From assembly GCA_947489445.1 (NCBI GenBank), contig CANLDN010000006.1, forward strand, positions 1 to 64,000: 64,000 nucleotides of DNA, written 5' to 3'. Positions 7,887-17,322 of the stretch are shown here, one piece after another. A model generated the notes under the pieces. It did not search any database. It was not told the origin of the DNA and worked only from the letters and a program-made list of their open reading frames with translations. Both the position numbers and the translations under genes were made by a program. Source of the stretch: an uncultured Paracoccaceae bacterium (GTDB taxonomy: Bacteria; Pseudomonadota; Alphaproteobacteria; Rhodobacterales; Rhodobacteraceae). Position 1 is the first letter of the stretch. Each line of letters begins with the position of its first letter.

Positions 7887-8711
7887 CTACCGCGTCAGCG
7901 GCATGTGCCTGTTCACATCCTTATAGAGCAGATAGCGAAATGGCCCCGGCCCACCGGCATAACAGGCCTGCGGACAAAAGGCGCGGAGCCACATGAAATC
8001 CCCCGCCTCGACCTCTACCCAATCCTGATTAAGCCGGTAAACCGCCTTGCCCTCCAGCACATAAAGCCCGTGTTCCATCACATGGGTTTCGGCAAAGGGA
8101 ATAACCCCGCCGGGTTGGAACGTGACGATGTTCACATGCATATCATGGGCCATGTCACCGGGATCGACAAAGCGGGTTGTGGCCCATTTATCATCGGTAT
8201 CTGGCATGGCGATCGTTGTCGCATCGGTCTCGTGCGTGACAAAGGGGGCAGGCGCATCAATCCCTTCAACCCATTGATATGATTTGCGTATCCAGTGAAA
8301 CTTGACGGAATCTTTGCCTTCGTTTGTGACGCTCCAGGCGCAATCGGGCGGCAGATAGGCATAGCCACCTGACGATAGCGTGTGGATATCATTGCCGATC
8401 CGTAAGGTCAGTGTTCCCGCGACAATGAACAGGACCGCCTGTGCGTTTGGGTCAGTGTCAGGGCGGGCGCTGCCGCCACCGGGGCCGACCTCCATGATGT
8501 ATTGGCTGAAGGTTTCGGCAAAGCCTGACAGTGGGCGGGCCAGCACCCAGGCGCGCGTGTTGCTCCAGAACGGGATGTTGCTGGTGACGATATCGGTCAT
8601 CGTCCCCTTGGGAATAACGGCATAGGCTTCCGTGAACACGGCGCGATCTGTGAGCAGTTGGGTTTGCGGCGGCAGTCCGCCGCTGGGGGCGTAATAAGGG
8701 GCCTTGGTCAT
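7887..8711 (-). CDS. allE: (S)-ureidoglycine aminohydrolase
   Basis: This 274-residue double-cupin enzyme releases ammonia from (S)-ureidoglycine to give (S)-ureidoglycolate in purine (allantoin) catabolism. The start TKAPYYAPSGGLPPQTQLLTDRAVFTEAYAVIPKG matches the AllE/YlbA family. The second cupin, VNIVTFQPGGVIPFAETHVMEHGLYVLEGKAVYRLNQDWVEVEAGDF, holds the manganese-binding Glu and His residues. MWLRAFCPQACYAGGPG follows near the C terminus. Length and domain order are normal. It is the last gene of a minus-strand run that includes a ChrR-like cupin and pxpA. No other allantoin gene is in the window, so its partners must be elsewhere. Confidence 0.92.
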   Translation of the reverse strand: MTKAPYYAPSGGLPPQTQLLTDRAVFTEAYAVIPKGTMTDIVTSNIPFWSNTRAWVLARPLSGFAETFSQYIMEVGPGGGSARPDTDPNAQAVLFIVAGTLTLRIGNDIHTLSSGGYAYLPPDCAWSVTNEGKDSVKFHWIRKSYQWVEGIDAPAPFVTHETDATTIAMPDTDDKWATTRFVDPGDMAHDMHVNIVTFQPGGVIPFAETHVMEHGLYVLEGKAVYRLNQDWVEVEAGDFMWLRAFCPQACYAGGPGPFRYLLYKDVNRHMPLTR

Positions 8712-8808
8712 TTATTTATCCTTTGGGAATGGCCGCAGTAGACCCCAATTGCTGCGTGTCGCAATAGAGCGGATCAGCAAACAGGAACTTTCGGTTTTCT
8801 TTGAAAAT

Positions 8809-9477
8809 TCAGACGCTTGGTGCTACGGCAAATGGCAAATGACCTGTCTTGATCCAGAACGCGGCCCCCTCGGTCCCGGCCTTTAGGCCAAGTGACCCGC
8901 CATCAGGCATGCGCAGCCATGACCCTGTGTGCAGGTGGTCAGCACCTTCCTGCATTTCGCCGCGCAACATCAGGATTTCAGCGCCACCGGTCGGCGCCTC
9001 TTCCAGCGTCTTATCGGCCTCTAACCGGACATAGCGCACGGTCTCTCTGGCATCTTTATGGAGCGTTTTCATATAGATGCCGTCATCGACCCTTGCCAGA
9101 TCTTTTGGCATGTCCACCCGGAACTGCGTCCGATCATCGGGATCAAATTGCCAGAGTTTGACAAAAATCGTGCAACCCTCCGCCGCGCCCGGTGTGTGGG
9201 ATGTGGTTGGCGGATTGCGCACATAGGTGCCCGCCGGATAGTCGCCATGTTCATCCTGAAACACGCCGTCCAGCACGATGAATTCCTCGCCGCCCGTATG
9301 TGTATGCGCCGAAAATTTGCTGCCCGGCGCGTAGCGCACAATGGATGTGGCGCGCGCGACCTCATCCCCGATCCGGTCAAGCATGCGCCGATCAACGCCC
9401 GCCATCGGGGATGGCTGCCACGGGATGTCATCGGAATGGATTAAGACGCGGGTGTTAAAATCTGCGTTCAGTTCCAT
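8809..9477 (-). CDS. ChrR-like cupin domain protein
   Basis: This 222-residue protein has two cupin halves. The first is complete: [52 protein letters not shown] has the H-x-H, Glu and distal His metal pattern of the ChrR C-terminal cupin. The second ([37 protein letters not shown]) is degenerate. It lacks the N-terminal zinc anti-sigma domain of true ChrR, and no ECF sigma gene is adjacent, so a sigma-regulating role is unlikely. It starts 9 bp downstream of the pxpA stop and probably belongs to the same transcript. The substrate is unknown. Confidence 0.85.
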   Translation of the reverse strand: MELNADFNTRVLIHSDDIPWQPSPMAGVDRRMLDRIGDEVARATSIVRYAPGSKFSAHTHTGGEEFIVLDGVFQDEHGDYPAGTYVRNPPTTSHTPGAAEGCTIFVKLWQFDPDDRTQFRVDMPKDLARVDDGIYMKTLHKDARETVRYVRLEADKTLEEAPTGGAEILMLRGEMQEGADHLHTGSWLRMPDGGSLGLKAGTEGAAFWIKTGHLPFAVAPSV

Positions 9478-9486
9478 GGTCTTACC

Positions 9487-10245
9487 TCATAGCGGGACGA
9501 GCGTGACGCCCGCCTGTTCCAGATGTTGCCGGATACCGCGTGCCATGTTTACGGCGTCGGGCGTATCCCCGTGCAGGCAGATTGTGTCGATCCGGCAGGG
9601 GATGTGTTTGCCGGTTTCGGAAATAATTGCGCCCGCTTCAAGCATTTGCAGAATACGCGGTGCGGCGACGTCCGCGTCATGCAGAACCGCGCCGGGTTGG
9701 CTGCGATCCACAAGCGTGGCGTCGTCGTTATAGGCGCGATCCGCAAAAATCTCGCCAGCCCAATTACACCCCAGTTCTTGCGCGGCGTCCTGTTGTGCGG
9801 TGGCGGCCAGAACCATGATCACAATATCGGGGGCAACGTCGAGGGCGGCCTGATAACAAACCCGGGCGAGCGCATGATCCTCTGACGCCATATTTGCCAA
9901 GGCACCGTGCAGTTTGAGGTGCCGGACTTGGCCGCCAGCGCGTTTCGCCATCGCTTGCGCCGCCCCCAGCTGATAGGCTACCGCATTGGCCAATTCATCA
10001 TGTGGGATAGGCAATTTACGCCGCCCGAACCCTTTGAGGTCGGCAAAGCCCGGATGGGCCCCGATGCCCACCCCATTGGCGATAGCGGTGCGCATGGTCT
10101 GGTCCATCACATCGGGGTCGCCTGCATGAAAGCCGCAAGCGATACTGGCAGAGGTCACGATGTCGAGCAGGGCCGCATCGTCCCCCATCTTCCAAGGGCC
10201 GAACCCTTCGCCCATGTCTGAATTCAGGTCGACTTTGCGTGTCAT
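9487..10245 (-). CDS. pxpA: 5-oxoprolinase subunit A (LamB/YcsF family)
   Basis: This 252-residue subunit belongs to the ATP-dependent prokaryotic 5-oxoprolinase PxpABC, which turns 5-oxo-L-proline into glutamate. Family motifs are VDLNSDMGEGFGPW at the start, SASIACGFHAGDPDVM, IGAHPGFADLKGFGRR, HLKLHGALANMA and EIFADRAYNDDATLV. The start at 10245 lies one base past the pxpC stop, so translation is coupled. A longer frame starting 24 bases upstream would overlap pxpC and is less likely. The gene order is pxpB-pxpC-pxpA. Confidence 0.95.
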   Translation of the reverse strand: MTRKVDLNSDMGEGFGPWKMGDDAALLDIVTSASIACGFHAGDPDVMDQTMRTAIANGVGIGAHPGFADLKGFGRRKLPIPHDELANAVAYQLGAAQAMAKRAGGQVRHLKLHGALANMASEDHALARVCYQAALDVAPDIVIMVLAATAQQDAAQELGCNWAGEIFADRAYNDDATLVDRSQPGAVLHDADVAAPRILQMLEAGAIISETGKHIPCRIDTICLHGDTPDAVNMARGIRQHLEQAGVTLVPL

Positions 10246-10246
10246 G

Positions 10247-11266
10247 TCAGGGCCTTTCGAGGTCATCACCGGGGGTGGCCCCGCTGATCAATTGGTAGCT
10301 GAGCAGATCAGGGATGTCATGCGGATCGCGGATCAGCGGCTGGCACATCTGCGTGAGGGTCTGCAAGATGGCCGCGTCAGAGGTTGCTGTGGCATCCGCT
10401 TCCGCCACGGTAAGCCATTGGAATTGCAGTGTGGCACCGGGCATTGCCTGCGCGACTTTGGGCAGATCAGCTGGGATCACCGTGCCGATCCGGGGATAGC
10501 CGCCAATGGTCTGGCATTCCGCCAGCAGGACATATGGCACACCATCGCCCGTCATCTGGATATCGCCGGGCACGATCAGGTCTGACGTGATGCTAAGCCC
10601 ACCACTGGTGGTGAAGCCATTGCCATCATGGTCAAGGCGGATGCCTTGCCGGTTCCCGCGTGGGCTGCGGTGAAACGTGGTTTTGGCCAATGCAGCCTGG
10701 GTGTTGGCGCTGAAGAGTTCGGTTTGCGGGCCCGGCATAATCCGGATGGTTCCGCCAGAAAGACGATCGATTTTGGGTAGTTGCGCCAGCGGTCGATGCG
10801 GGTCCGGGTCCATGCCCAACGACAGCGTATCACCTGCCTCCAGCCGTCTGCCAATTCCGGCGGTCAGATGGGTCGCCCGGCTGTCCATAACGGGTGGTGT
10901 TGTGATCCCGCCGGCCAAGGACAGATAGCCGAAGACCCCTTGCCTTGCCCCACCAATGCTGAGTTTCGCACCTCCGGGCAGGTGTTGCGTGGTGTTGTGC
11001 GGAACGGGTGTGCCATCGATGTCCGCTTGCATGACTGCCCCGGTGAGCACGATGCGGGTATCCTGATCTGTGCTGAACGTGCCACCCATTCCCATCATTT
11101 CGATGACTGCTTGGCTGGGCCTTGTACCAAGCAAGGCCGCGGCTTCGATAAGTGCCAGACGATCTGCAGCCCCACCAGTGGACAGCCCCTGTGCCGTCCA
11201 GCGGGGGCGACCCATGTCCTGAATGGTCAGGCCGGGGCCCGCGCTGTGTATACTGAGTTGCGGCAT
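10247..11266 (-). CDS. pxpC: 5-oxoprolinase subunit C (biotin-dependent carboxyltransferase-like)
   Basis: This 339-residue protein has the allophanate-hydrolase subunit 2/carboxyltransferase fold: LSIHSAGPGLTIQDMGRPRWTAQGLSTGGAADRLALIEAAALLG at the N terminus, then GVFGYLSLAGGI and IRIMPGPQTELF. With PxpB it forms the module that phosphorylates 5-oxoproline using ATP. Its ATG overlaps the pxpB stop (TAATG) and its stop nearly touches the pxpA start, so the three subunits are made together. Length is normal for the family. Confidence 0.93.
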   Translation of the reverse strand: MPQLSIHSAGPGLTIQDMGRPRWTAQGLSTGGAADRLALIEAAALLGTRPSQAVIEMMGMGGTFSTDQDTRIVLTGAVMQADIDGTPVPHNTTQHLPGGAKLSIGGARQGVFGYLSLAGGITTPPVMDSRATHLTAGIGRRLEAGDTLSLGMDPDPHRPLAQLPKIDRLSGGTIRIMPGPQTELFSANTQAALAKTTFHRSPRGNRQGIRLDHDGNGFTTSGGLSITSDLIVPGDIQMTGDGVPYVLLAECQTIGGYPRIGTVIPADLPKVAQAMPGATLQFQWLTVAEADATATSDAAILQTLTQMCQPLIRDPHDIPDLLSYQLISGATPGDDLERP

Positions 11267-12000
11267 TAGCGCAGCACGGTGCAGGTTGCACCGCCATCTG
11301 GGTTGGCGCCGGATTTAAGATGGCGGAATTCGGTGTCTGAAACAGCACAGAATTGTACAGCATCCCCGGCGGTGAATGCGAAAGGATCGGCAGCATCAGG
11401 GCGGTAAACCTGAAATGCCGTCTGACCGATATGTCGCCAGCCGGTTGGTGCGTCGGCGCAAAAGATAATTAACTGTCGGACGGCTGCGACCAATGCCCCG
11501 GATGGCATATGCGGGGTAAGTTCGGCCTGGCGAGGCAAATTCCAATGTTCGGGCAGCATCCCCAAAAAGGGCTGGCCTGGCGCAAAGCCGATGGCCAGAA
11601 CATGCAGGGTCTGCGCCTCAATTTCTGCGATGGCCTGTGTTGTGGTAAGGCCAGCCAGCGTGGCGGCTTCTTCAAGTTGTGGGGCATGATCAGGGCCGAA
11701 TGCGGTGGGTATCCGCCACAGGCGCCGGGGCATGGCATCCGTGCCGTGCGGTCGATCAAGCAACGCGCGCAGTGCGGTGGTGATATGTGCCCGATCCGTC
11801 AGGTTCGGGTCAAAACCCACGCGGAGGGATGTCAAAGCAGAGGCGATCACGGTCACGCCGGGCAGATCCGCTTGGGTAACCAGATCGCGGAATGCCAACA
11901 TGCGTTGGTTGGCGTCTTCCGACAATACCCGTGCAAAACGGATCAGCACACCATCCACCCCAAGGGGACGAAATTCGGGGGCTGTTGCAGGTTCTGACAT
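11266..12000 (-). CDS. pxpB: 5-oxoprolinase subunit B (allophanate hydrolase subunit 1-like)
   Basis: This 244-residue protein contains the family blocks FRPLGVDGVLIRF, HVLAIGFAPGQPFLGMLPEHWNLPRQ, PSGALVAAVRQLIIFCADAPTGWRHIGQT and PFAFTAGDAVQF. It is the partner of PxpC in ATP-dependent 5-oxoproline opening. The start is taken at MSEPATAPEF (12000), because the 20 residues before it in the open frame are basic and unlike the family. It is 68 bp downstream of the rhodanese gene and could share its transcript. Confidence 0.92.
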   Translation of the reverse strand: MSEPATAPEFRPLGVDGVLIRFARVLSEDANQRMLAFRDLVTQADLPGVTVIASALTSLRVGFDPNLTDRAHITTALRALLDRPHGTDAMPRRLWRIPTAFGPDHAPQLEEAATLAGLTTTQAIAEIEAQTLHVLAIGFAPGQPFLGMLPEHWNLPRQAELTPHMPSGALVAAVRQLIIFCADAPTGWRHIGQTAFQVYRPDAADPFAFTAGDAVQFCAVSDTEFRHLKSGANPDGGATCTVLR

Positions 12001-12068
12001 CGGACGGACCGCTTTCTGAGGGTGCGGTCCCTTAGTGTGAAGCCTGCCAGATATTGTCAATGACGGTG

Positions 12069-12458
12069 CTACGCGTCTTGGATCGGGCCGCCCTGTTTCA
12101 CCCAGTCTGAAAAGCCGTCTTTAAGGTGGGCGGCCGGGAAACCCATGTCATTGAGCATGGCGACTGTCAGGGCGGATCGCCAGCCGGACGCGCAGTGAAA
12201 GACAAAGCGCCGGTCTTCGCCAAGGATCGCTTTGAAATAGGGGCTGTCTGGGTCGACCCAAAACTCAACCATACCACGCGGGCAGTGAAAGCTGCCTGGG
12301 ATCGACCCGCTACGTTGCCGTTCACGCACATCACGCAGGTCTACAAACAACGTGTTTGGGTCATCCAACAGGCTGATCGCGTCACTGGTTTCAATCTCTT
12401 CGATCCGCGCACGGGCGGCGGCGACCATTTCGGCGGCACTTGTTTTAAGCTGCGGCAT
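12069..12458 (-). CDS. rhodanese-like domain protein
   Basis: This single-domain protein of about 129 residues has FVDLRDVRERQRSGSIPGSFHCPRGMVEFWVD followed by the active-site loop FHCASGWRSA. The Cys of CASGWRS is the expected persulfide carrier. The start chosen is MPQLKTS at 12458, with AGGGATGG upstream at suitable spacing; METMPQL at 12467 is the alternative. Either start overlaps the end of the upstream decarboxylase gene. Sulfurtransferase activity is likely, but the acceptor is unknown. Confidence 0.88.
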   Translation of the reverse strand: MPQLKTSAAEMVAAARARIEEIETSDAISLLDDPNTLFVDLRDVRERQRSGSIPGSFHCPRGMVEFWVDPDSPYFKAILGEDRRFVFHCASGWRSALTVAMLNDMGFPAAHLKDGFSDWVKQGGPIQDA

Positions 12459-13902
12459 AGTTTCCATCCCTGACCAATTGCGCGCCAATATCGCGAACGG
12501 CGTCCAGCATGATATCCAGATCGGCCCGCGTTGTCCTGTGGTTGGTGATGCTGACCCGGATTGCGTTTTGCCCGTGGATCATTGTGGTCGACGGGGCCGC
12601 GACGCCCCGCAATTGCAGCTGTATCACGATGTCATCGTTGAGCGCGTCAAGATTGATGCCAGCGGCGGTATAGCGAAAACAGCAGATATTCATGGCAACA
12701 GGTGCGCGCCGTTCAAGGCATGGATCAGCGTCAATCTGATCCGCCAGATATCGGGCCTGTACGCAGTTCTGAGTGATGAGTTGCCCCAGTTTCTCGGTGC
12801 CATGTTCAGCCAGTTGTGCCCAGATTTTCAGGGCCCGGAACCCACGCGACAGTTCGGGTCCATATTCTGTGGGCCAAGGGTTGCCAGCGGCAAGGCCTTC
12901 GTCCGCGCCTTTGAGGTAATCGGGCCGCTCAGAGAAAGCCCGCCGGTGGTCGGTTTCAGAACGCATCAGGATGAAACCTGCGTCATAATTGACATGTAGC
13001 CATTTGTGGAAATCAAAGGCGATGCTGTCGGCCCTTTCGATCCCGCACAGCTTTGGTTTCAACATATCGCTGAGGATGCCGGTCGCCCCAAAGGCCCCAT
13101 CCACATGCAGCCACAGCTTTTCAGCGCTGGCAATGTCCGCAAGTGCATCAAGGTCATCAATGGCGCCCACATTCACCGCCCCCGCTGTGCCGATAACGGC
13201 GAACGGTGTCAGCCCTGCCGCTTTGTCGGCGGCAATCGCAGCCTGTAGCGTGTTTGTGTCGATCTCAAACGCATCATTGACCGGGATTTTTCGTAATGCA
13301 TCGCTGCCAAGGCCAAGCATATCAAAGGTGCGCGCCACACAGGAATGCGTCTGGTTCGAGGTGTAGCCAACCAGTTGACCTGCGTTGACCCCGTCTTTGC
13401 GTGCCGCGAAATCTGACATCCTGTCGCGCGCAGCCTTGAGCGCGATGAGGGTGGCGATGGACGTGCCGGACACGACAAGACCGCTGGCGGTGGCGGGAAA
13501 GCCGAAGATGGATTTAACCCATTCGACCACCTGTTTTTCAACATAGATCGCCCCATGATCGCGCCCGCCAAGATTGGCGTTCAGCGCCGCTGCCACCATG
13601 TCGGCGATGATATTGGATGGCGTTCCGGAACCGTGAACCCAGCCAAAGAAACGTGGGTGGGTGTTCCCGACGCCATGAGGCAAAAGGGCCCGCATCTGGG
13701 CGTCTGTTGCATCCGGGTTTCCGCTAACTGGCACATCCACCTGCAACGCCTGTTTGATCTGATCGGTCACGGGGTGCCAGACCTGACCATCGCGCGCGGT
13801 GGCCATCTGGTCGATGGCAACATCCAGCATCTCATGCGCGCGGGTACGAAAACTGTCCCAGTTTTCTGGGTCTAGTGTCTGTTCGCCTTGATGATCACGC
13901 AT
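12445..13902 (-). CDS. pyridoxal-dependent decarboxylase, aromatic amino acid type
   Basis: This 485-residue group II decarboxylase has HPRFFGWVHGSGTPSNIIADMVAAALNAN near the N terminus, LWLHVDGAFGA with the PLP-binding Asp268, and SIAFDFHKWLHVNYDAG with the Schiff-base Lys300. It belongs to the aromatic-L-amino-acid/glutamate decarboxylase-like group and should release CO2 from an amino acid. The substrate cannot be read from the sequence. It heads the minus-strand run decarboxylase-rhodanese-pxpBCA-cupin-allE. A promoter must lie in the 200 bp between it and the divergent OmpA gene. Confidence 0.9.
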   Translation of the reverse strand: MRDHQGEQTLDPENWDSFRTRAHEMLDVAIDQMATARDGQVWHPVTDQIKQALQVDVPVSGNPDATDAQMRALLPHGVGNTHPRFFGWVHGSGTPSNIIADMVAAALNANLGGRDHGAIYVEKQVVEWVKSIFGFPATASGLVVSGTSIATLIALKAARDRMSDFAARKDGVNAGQLVGYTSNQTHSCVARTFDMLGLGSDALRKIPVNDAFEIDTNTLQAAIAADKAAGLTPFAVIGTAGAVNVGAIDDLDALADIASAEKLWLHVDGAFGATGILSDMLKPKLCGIERADSIAFDFHKWLHVNYDAGFILMRSETDHRRAFSERPDYLKGADEGLAAGNPWPTEYGPELSRGFRALKIWAQLAEHGTEKLGQLITQNCVQARYLADQIDADPCLERRAPVAMNICCFRYTAAGINLDALNDDIVIQLQLRGVAAPSTTMIHGQNAIRVSITNHRTTRADLDIMLDAVRDIGAQLVRDGNYAAA

Positions 13903-14102
13903 AGGGCCACCTTTCTGCTGTGGTCCAATAGGCTTGGATCAGAAGCCGGGGCAAGGGCTATCAGGGCATTTTTTGGGAAAGCCGAAAGGATGATTTGCTG
14001 CTCTGCAACAATGACTGACGCGGATATGATCAGGGTTCATTTCATTGCGCGCAGTTTGGACGATACGGATGGAGCAACGCTTTTTGAGAACGGAGAAACA
14101 CC

Positions 14103-14696
14103 ATGACGCGCCTTACGACCCTGACAGCGATTGCAGTGATGACGGCCACTGGACCTGGCTTTGCGCAGGATCAGGCTGCTGATGCCGAAACGGCCGTTGA
14201 AGAGGTTATGGAAACGGAAGCGGTGGATGCCATGCCTATTGATGACGTAAGCGAAGACGTGGTCCCAAGTCTGGAAGAGATCGCCTCCGCTGACCCCGCG
14301 TTGGATGTGCGTACTGGCGAAGATGGCGAAGTCGATGCGATGGTGATGTTGTCTGACGTGTTGTTCAATTTTGGCGATGCCTCACTTGAGCCTGCCTCGC
14401 TTGATGTTCTGCGAGGGGTCGCCGAAAAGCTCGACAATGTGCAGGCGATCGAAATCACTGGGCACACGGATGCGGTTGGTGATGAGGATTTCAATCTGGC
14501 GCTCGGTCAACGTCGCGCAGATGCGGTGCGTGATTGGTTGGTTGCGAATACGGGTCTGTCGGCAGATGTCATAACGGCACGCGGTGTGGGCGAGGCTGAT
14601 CCAATCGCGCCGAACCTGAATGAAGATGGGTCCGACAACGCCGATGGTCGCGCCTTGAACCGCAGGGTCGAATTTACCTTGCCGGATGCAGGTTAA
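14103..14696 (+). CDS. OmpA family protein
   Basis: This 197-residue exported protein has a signal peptide ending at about GPGFAQ (residue 22), a very acidic linker (residues 23-75), and a C-terminal OmpA-like peptidoglycan-binding domain. The domain runs from VLFNFGDASLEPASLDVLRGVAEKL through ITGHTDAVGDEDFNLALGQRRADAVRDWL to GRALNRRVEF. It has no beta-barrel, so it is a periplasmic or loosely anchored peptidoglycan-binding protein. ATG 14103 follows GGAGAAACACC. Its last 4 bp overlap the convergent M56 peptidase gene. Confidence 0.92.
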   Translation: MTRLTTLTAIAVMTATGPGFAQDQAADAETAVEEVMETEAVDAMPIDDVSEDVVPSLEEIASADPALDVRTGEDGEVDAMVMLSDVLFNFGDASLEPASLDVLRGVAEKLDNVQAIEITGHTDAVGDEDFNLALGQRRADAVRDWLVANTGLSADVITARGVGEADPIAPNLNEDGSDNADGRALNRRVEFTLPDAG

Positions 14697-15784
14697 TTCA
14701 CGCCATTACGTTGGTTCAACCGTTCAAGGTTCACGATCGTGGACAACATCAAGCGGTCCTGCGACCAGTCGCCTGATCGCTGAATGGCGACAGCCGATAA
14801 CGTAACGGCAAAGGTCAGCGGAATCAAAAGAGTGGGGACAAGCCAGCGATGGGTTGGCCCGCTGTCCCCTTCGATCATTTGCAGCACCCGGTGACGCAGA
14901 AAGCTGGCGTTGCGCCTGCCTTTGGCTTGAACAAGGGCCACCGCGGGGATCGTTGCATAACCCTGTCGGTTCATCGCGTTTGTGCAGACCCGCAGCAGGC
15001 AGTTGGCATAATCCTGGGCATTCAGCTGTTTGCGCTGCATCACGCCCTGATCACAGGCAAGCTCGCGCTGCCGTTCGACCTGCCCTTTCCAATAACGCAT
15101 TGCCGGGTTGAAGACGAAAAGCGGGCGGAGAAGTTCAAGAACGCCTTCCCAGTTCAGGTCACCCTGACGCAGATGCTGGAATTCATGGGCGAGCGCGATG
15201 CGCAGATCGGCGGGTGTGGCCAACATTTCGGACGGGATGACGACATAGTGCTTGCGCAGCCCACGGGTCGAAAACGGGATCGAGGACGTATCGGTCAGTC
15301 GGATCTGCACCTTTCCGGATTGCCGCCAAAGGTAACTTTGACTGATGATCCGCCGCACGCCAGTCAGGTTGATGAATGTGCGTAGCGTGGCAAGAGCGAT
15401 CCCGGCGATCATGATTGCGGCGATGATCCGGCCCGCCTGTGTGCTGAGCGTCGTAATCTCGTGGATCAGCGTGTCGCGTGTGGTCAGCAACCCTTCGAAT
15501 GTTGTGGGGGCCATGGCAAAGCGCCCGCTGAGATATTCGGCGACAACCATGTCGGAGAGATTGAAATTGAGTGATTGCGCCTGCGGCCAAAGCGCCAGTG
15601 CCGCAAACGGCGCGACGCCCACGATGCCCAGCACGCCGTATAGCAGGTTCAACTGCGCCCCATGGGCGCGTTTCAGACTGGTGCGGCGGATGATCCATTG
15701 CGTCGCGGCCCAGATGACTGCGCCGAGTGCCAATATGATATTGGCATCGATATAAGCGTTTAGAACGGTATCAAGGGAAATCAT
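14693..15784 (-). CDS. M56 (BlaR1-type) membrane metallopeptidase
   Basis: This 363-residue protein has transmembrane segments near residues 13-33, 48-66 and 115-140 and another close to the C terminus (about 315-340). The zinc peptidase motif is H200-E-x-x-H204 (IALAHEFQHLRQGDLNWEG), followed by RQRELACDQGV with the third ligand Glu. It lacks the penicillin-binding sensor domain of full BlaR1, as most M56 proteins do. In the family model it cleaves or inactivates the partner BlaI-type repressor on cell-wall stress. Its start overlaps the blaI-like gene by 14 bp, so the pair is co-translated. The signal it senses is unknown. Confidence 0.9.
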   Translation of the reverse strand: MISLDTVLNAYIDANIILALGAVIWAATQWIIRRTSLKRAHGAQLNLLYGVLGIVGVAPFAALALWPQAQSLNFNLSDMVVAEYLSGRFAMAPTTFEGLLTTRDTLIHEITTLSTQAGRIIAAIMIAGIALATLRTFINLTGVRRIISQSYLWRQSGKVQIRLTDTSSIPFSTRGLRKHYVVIPSEMLATPADLRIALAHEFQHLRQGDLNWEGVLELLRPLFVFNPAMRYWKGQVERQRELACDQGVMQRKQLNAQDYANCLLRVCTNAMNRQGYATIPAVALVQAKGRRNASFLRHRVLQMIEGDSGPTHRWLVPTLLIPLTFAVTLSAVAIQRSGDWSQDRLMLSTIVNLERLNQRNGVN

Positions 15785-16166
15785 CAGTCAGCCTCCGCCG
15801 GAGTAGTGCCTGTATTTCCTTGAGGGCGTCCTCGGAGATGCCGTCGTCATCGACCAGACGGGCGACCATGGACGCGGGCGTACCGTCAAACAGTTTGTTC
15901 GACAGATCGCGCAGCGTCTTGGCCTGATAATCGTCCTTGGCCAACACGGGGGAGTAGATGAAGGTCTTGCCTTGCTTTGCGCTGGTCACAAAACCTTTCT
16001 GCTCCATGATCCGCAGGATCGTGGCGGCCGATGTATAGGCAAGGTTCCGATCGGGGTTTAGCCGGGTCAGCACATCACGCACGCTGCCCTCACCCATCGC
16101 CCAAAGCTCTGTCATGAACTCCAGTTCGACTTCTGTTAGAAACTCGTTACGCTTTTTCTGCCGCAT
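15771..16166 (-). CDS. BlaI/MecI/CopY family transcriptional repressor
   Basis: This 131-residue winged-helix protein has the family pattern LTEVELEFMTELWAMGEGSVRDVLTRLNPDRNLAYTSAATILRIMEQKGFV, where the second part is the recognition helix, then a dimerisation region (DYQAKTLRDLSNKLFDG). It precedes and overlaps the M56 peptidase gene, the standard sensor-repressor arrangement. A perfect 8-2-8 palindrome 52 bp upstream of its start is the obvious operator. The target genes are probably this pair itself, perhaps with genes elsewhere. Confidence 0.93.
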   Translation of the reverse strand: MRQKKRNEFLTEVELEFMTELWAMGEGSVRDVLTRLNPDRNLAYTSAATILRIMEQKGFVTSAKQGKTFIYSPVLAKDDYQAKTLRDLSNKLFDGTPASMVARLVDDDGISEDALKEIQALLRRRLTDDFP

Positions 16167-16217
16167 TTACTGTCCCGTCACGTGTTGGTCTGCTCGTCCC
16201 CCCACGAGGGGCAGTAA

Positions 16218-16235
16218 ATACGAAAGATTTCGTAT
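16218..16235. promoter_or_regulatory. perfect palindrome, probable BlaI-type operator
   Basis: ATACGAAA-GA-TTTCGTAT is an exact 8-bp inverted repeat with a 2-bp centre, upstream of the BlaI-like gene. BlaI-family repressors bind short palindromes of this size as dimers. The site is also 11 bp past the stop of the DUF2160 gene, so it lies between that operon end and the repressor promoter. Confidence 0.7.
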
Positions 16236-16246
16236 GTCCAAGCATT

Positions 16247-16524
16247 TCACACTTTCCAAAAGCAGAAGAAGAGCCACGCGAGCGCAAGTCCAAGCGGCAC
16301 CCAGAGCGGTGTGCCGAAGATGCCGAGCCACGCGAGGAAGATGTAGGCGGAACCCAGAAGCCCCAGAAACAGCCGGTCGCCACGTGTTGTGGTGAGCCCT
16401 AGCACACCCTTGCGTTCGCTTGTCCCCGGCCAGCGAATTTCGATGAACGTGATAACACCCATCGCCGTGAAAAGTGCGATGAAAAACAAGGCTGTGGGCC
16501 ATGTCCAGGCCATCCATGACAACA

Positions 16525-16525
<1 letters not shown>
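16247..16525 (-). CDS. glpU: DUF2160 small membrane protein (GlpU-like)
   Basis: This 92-residue protein has three hydrophobic segments (residues 8-27, about 50-68 and 72-90), separated by a loop with RWPGTSERKGVLGLTTTRGDRLF. The DUF2160 family occurs at the end of glycerol ABC transporter operons, where it is called GlpU. Its start overlaps the stop of the permease gene glpQ by one base. Its role in transport is not known. The operon ends here, just before the BlaI operator-like dyad. Confidence 0.8.
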
Positions 16526-17318
<793 letters not shown>

Positions 17319-17322
<4 letters not shown>

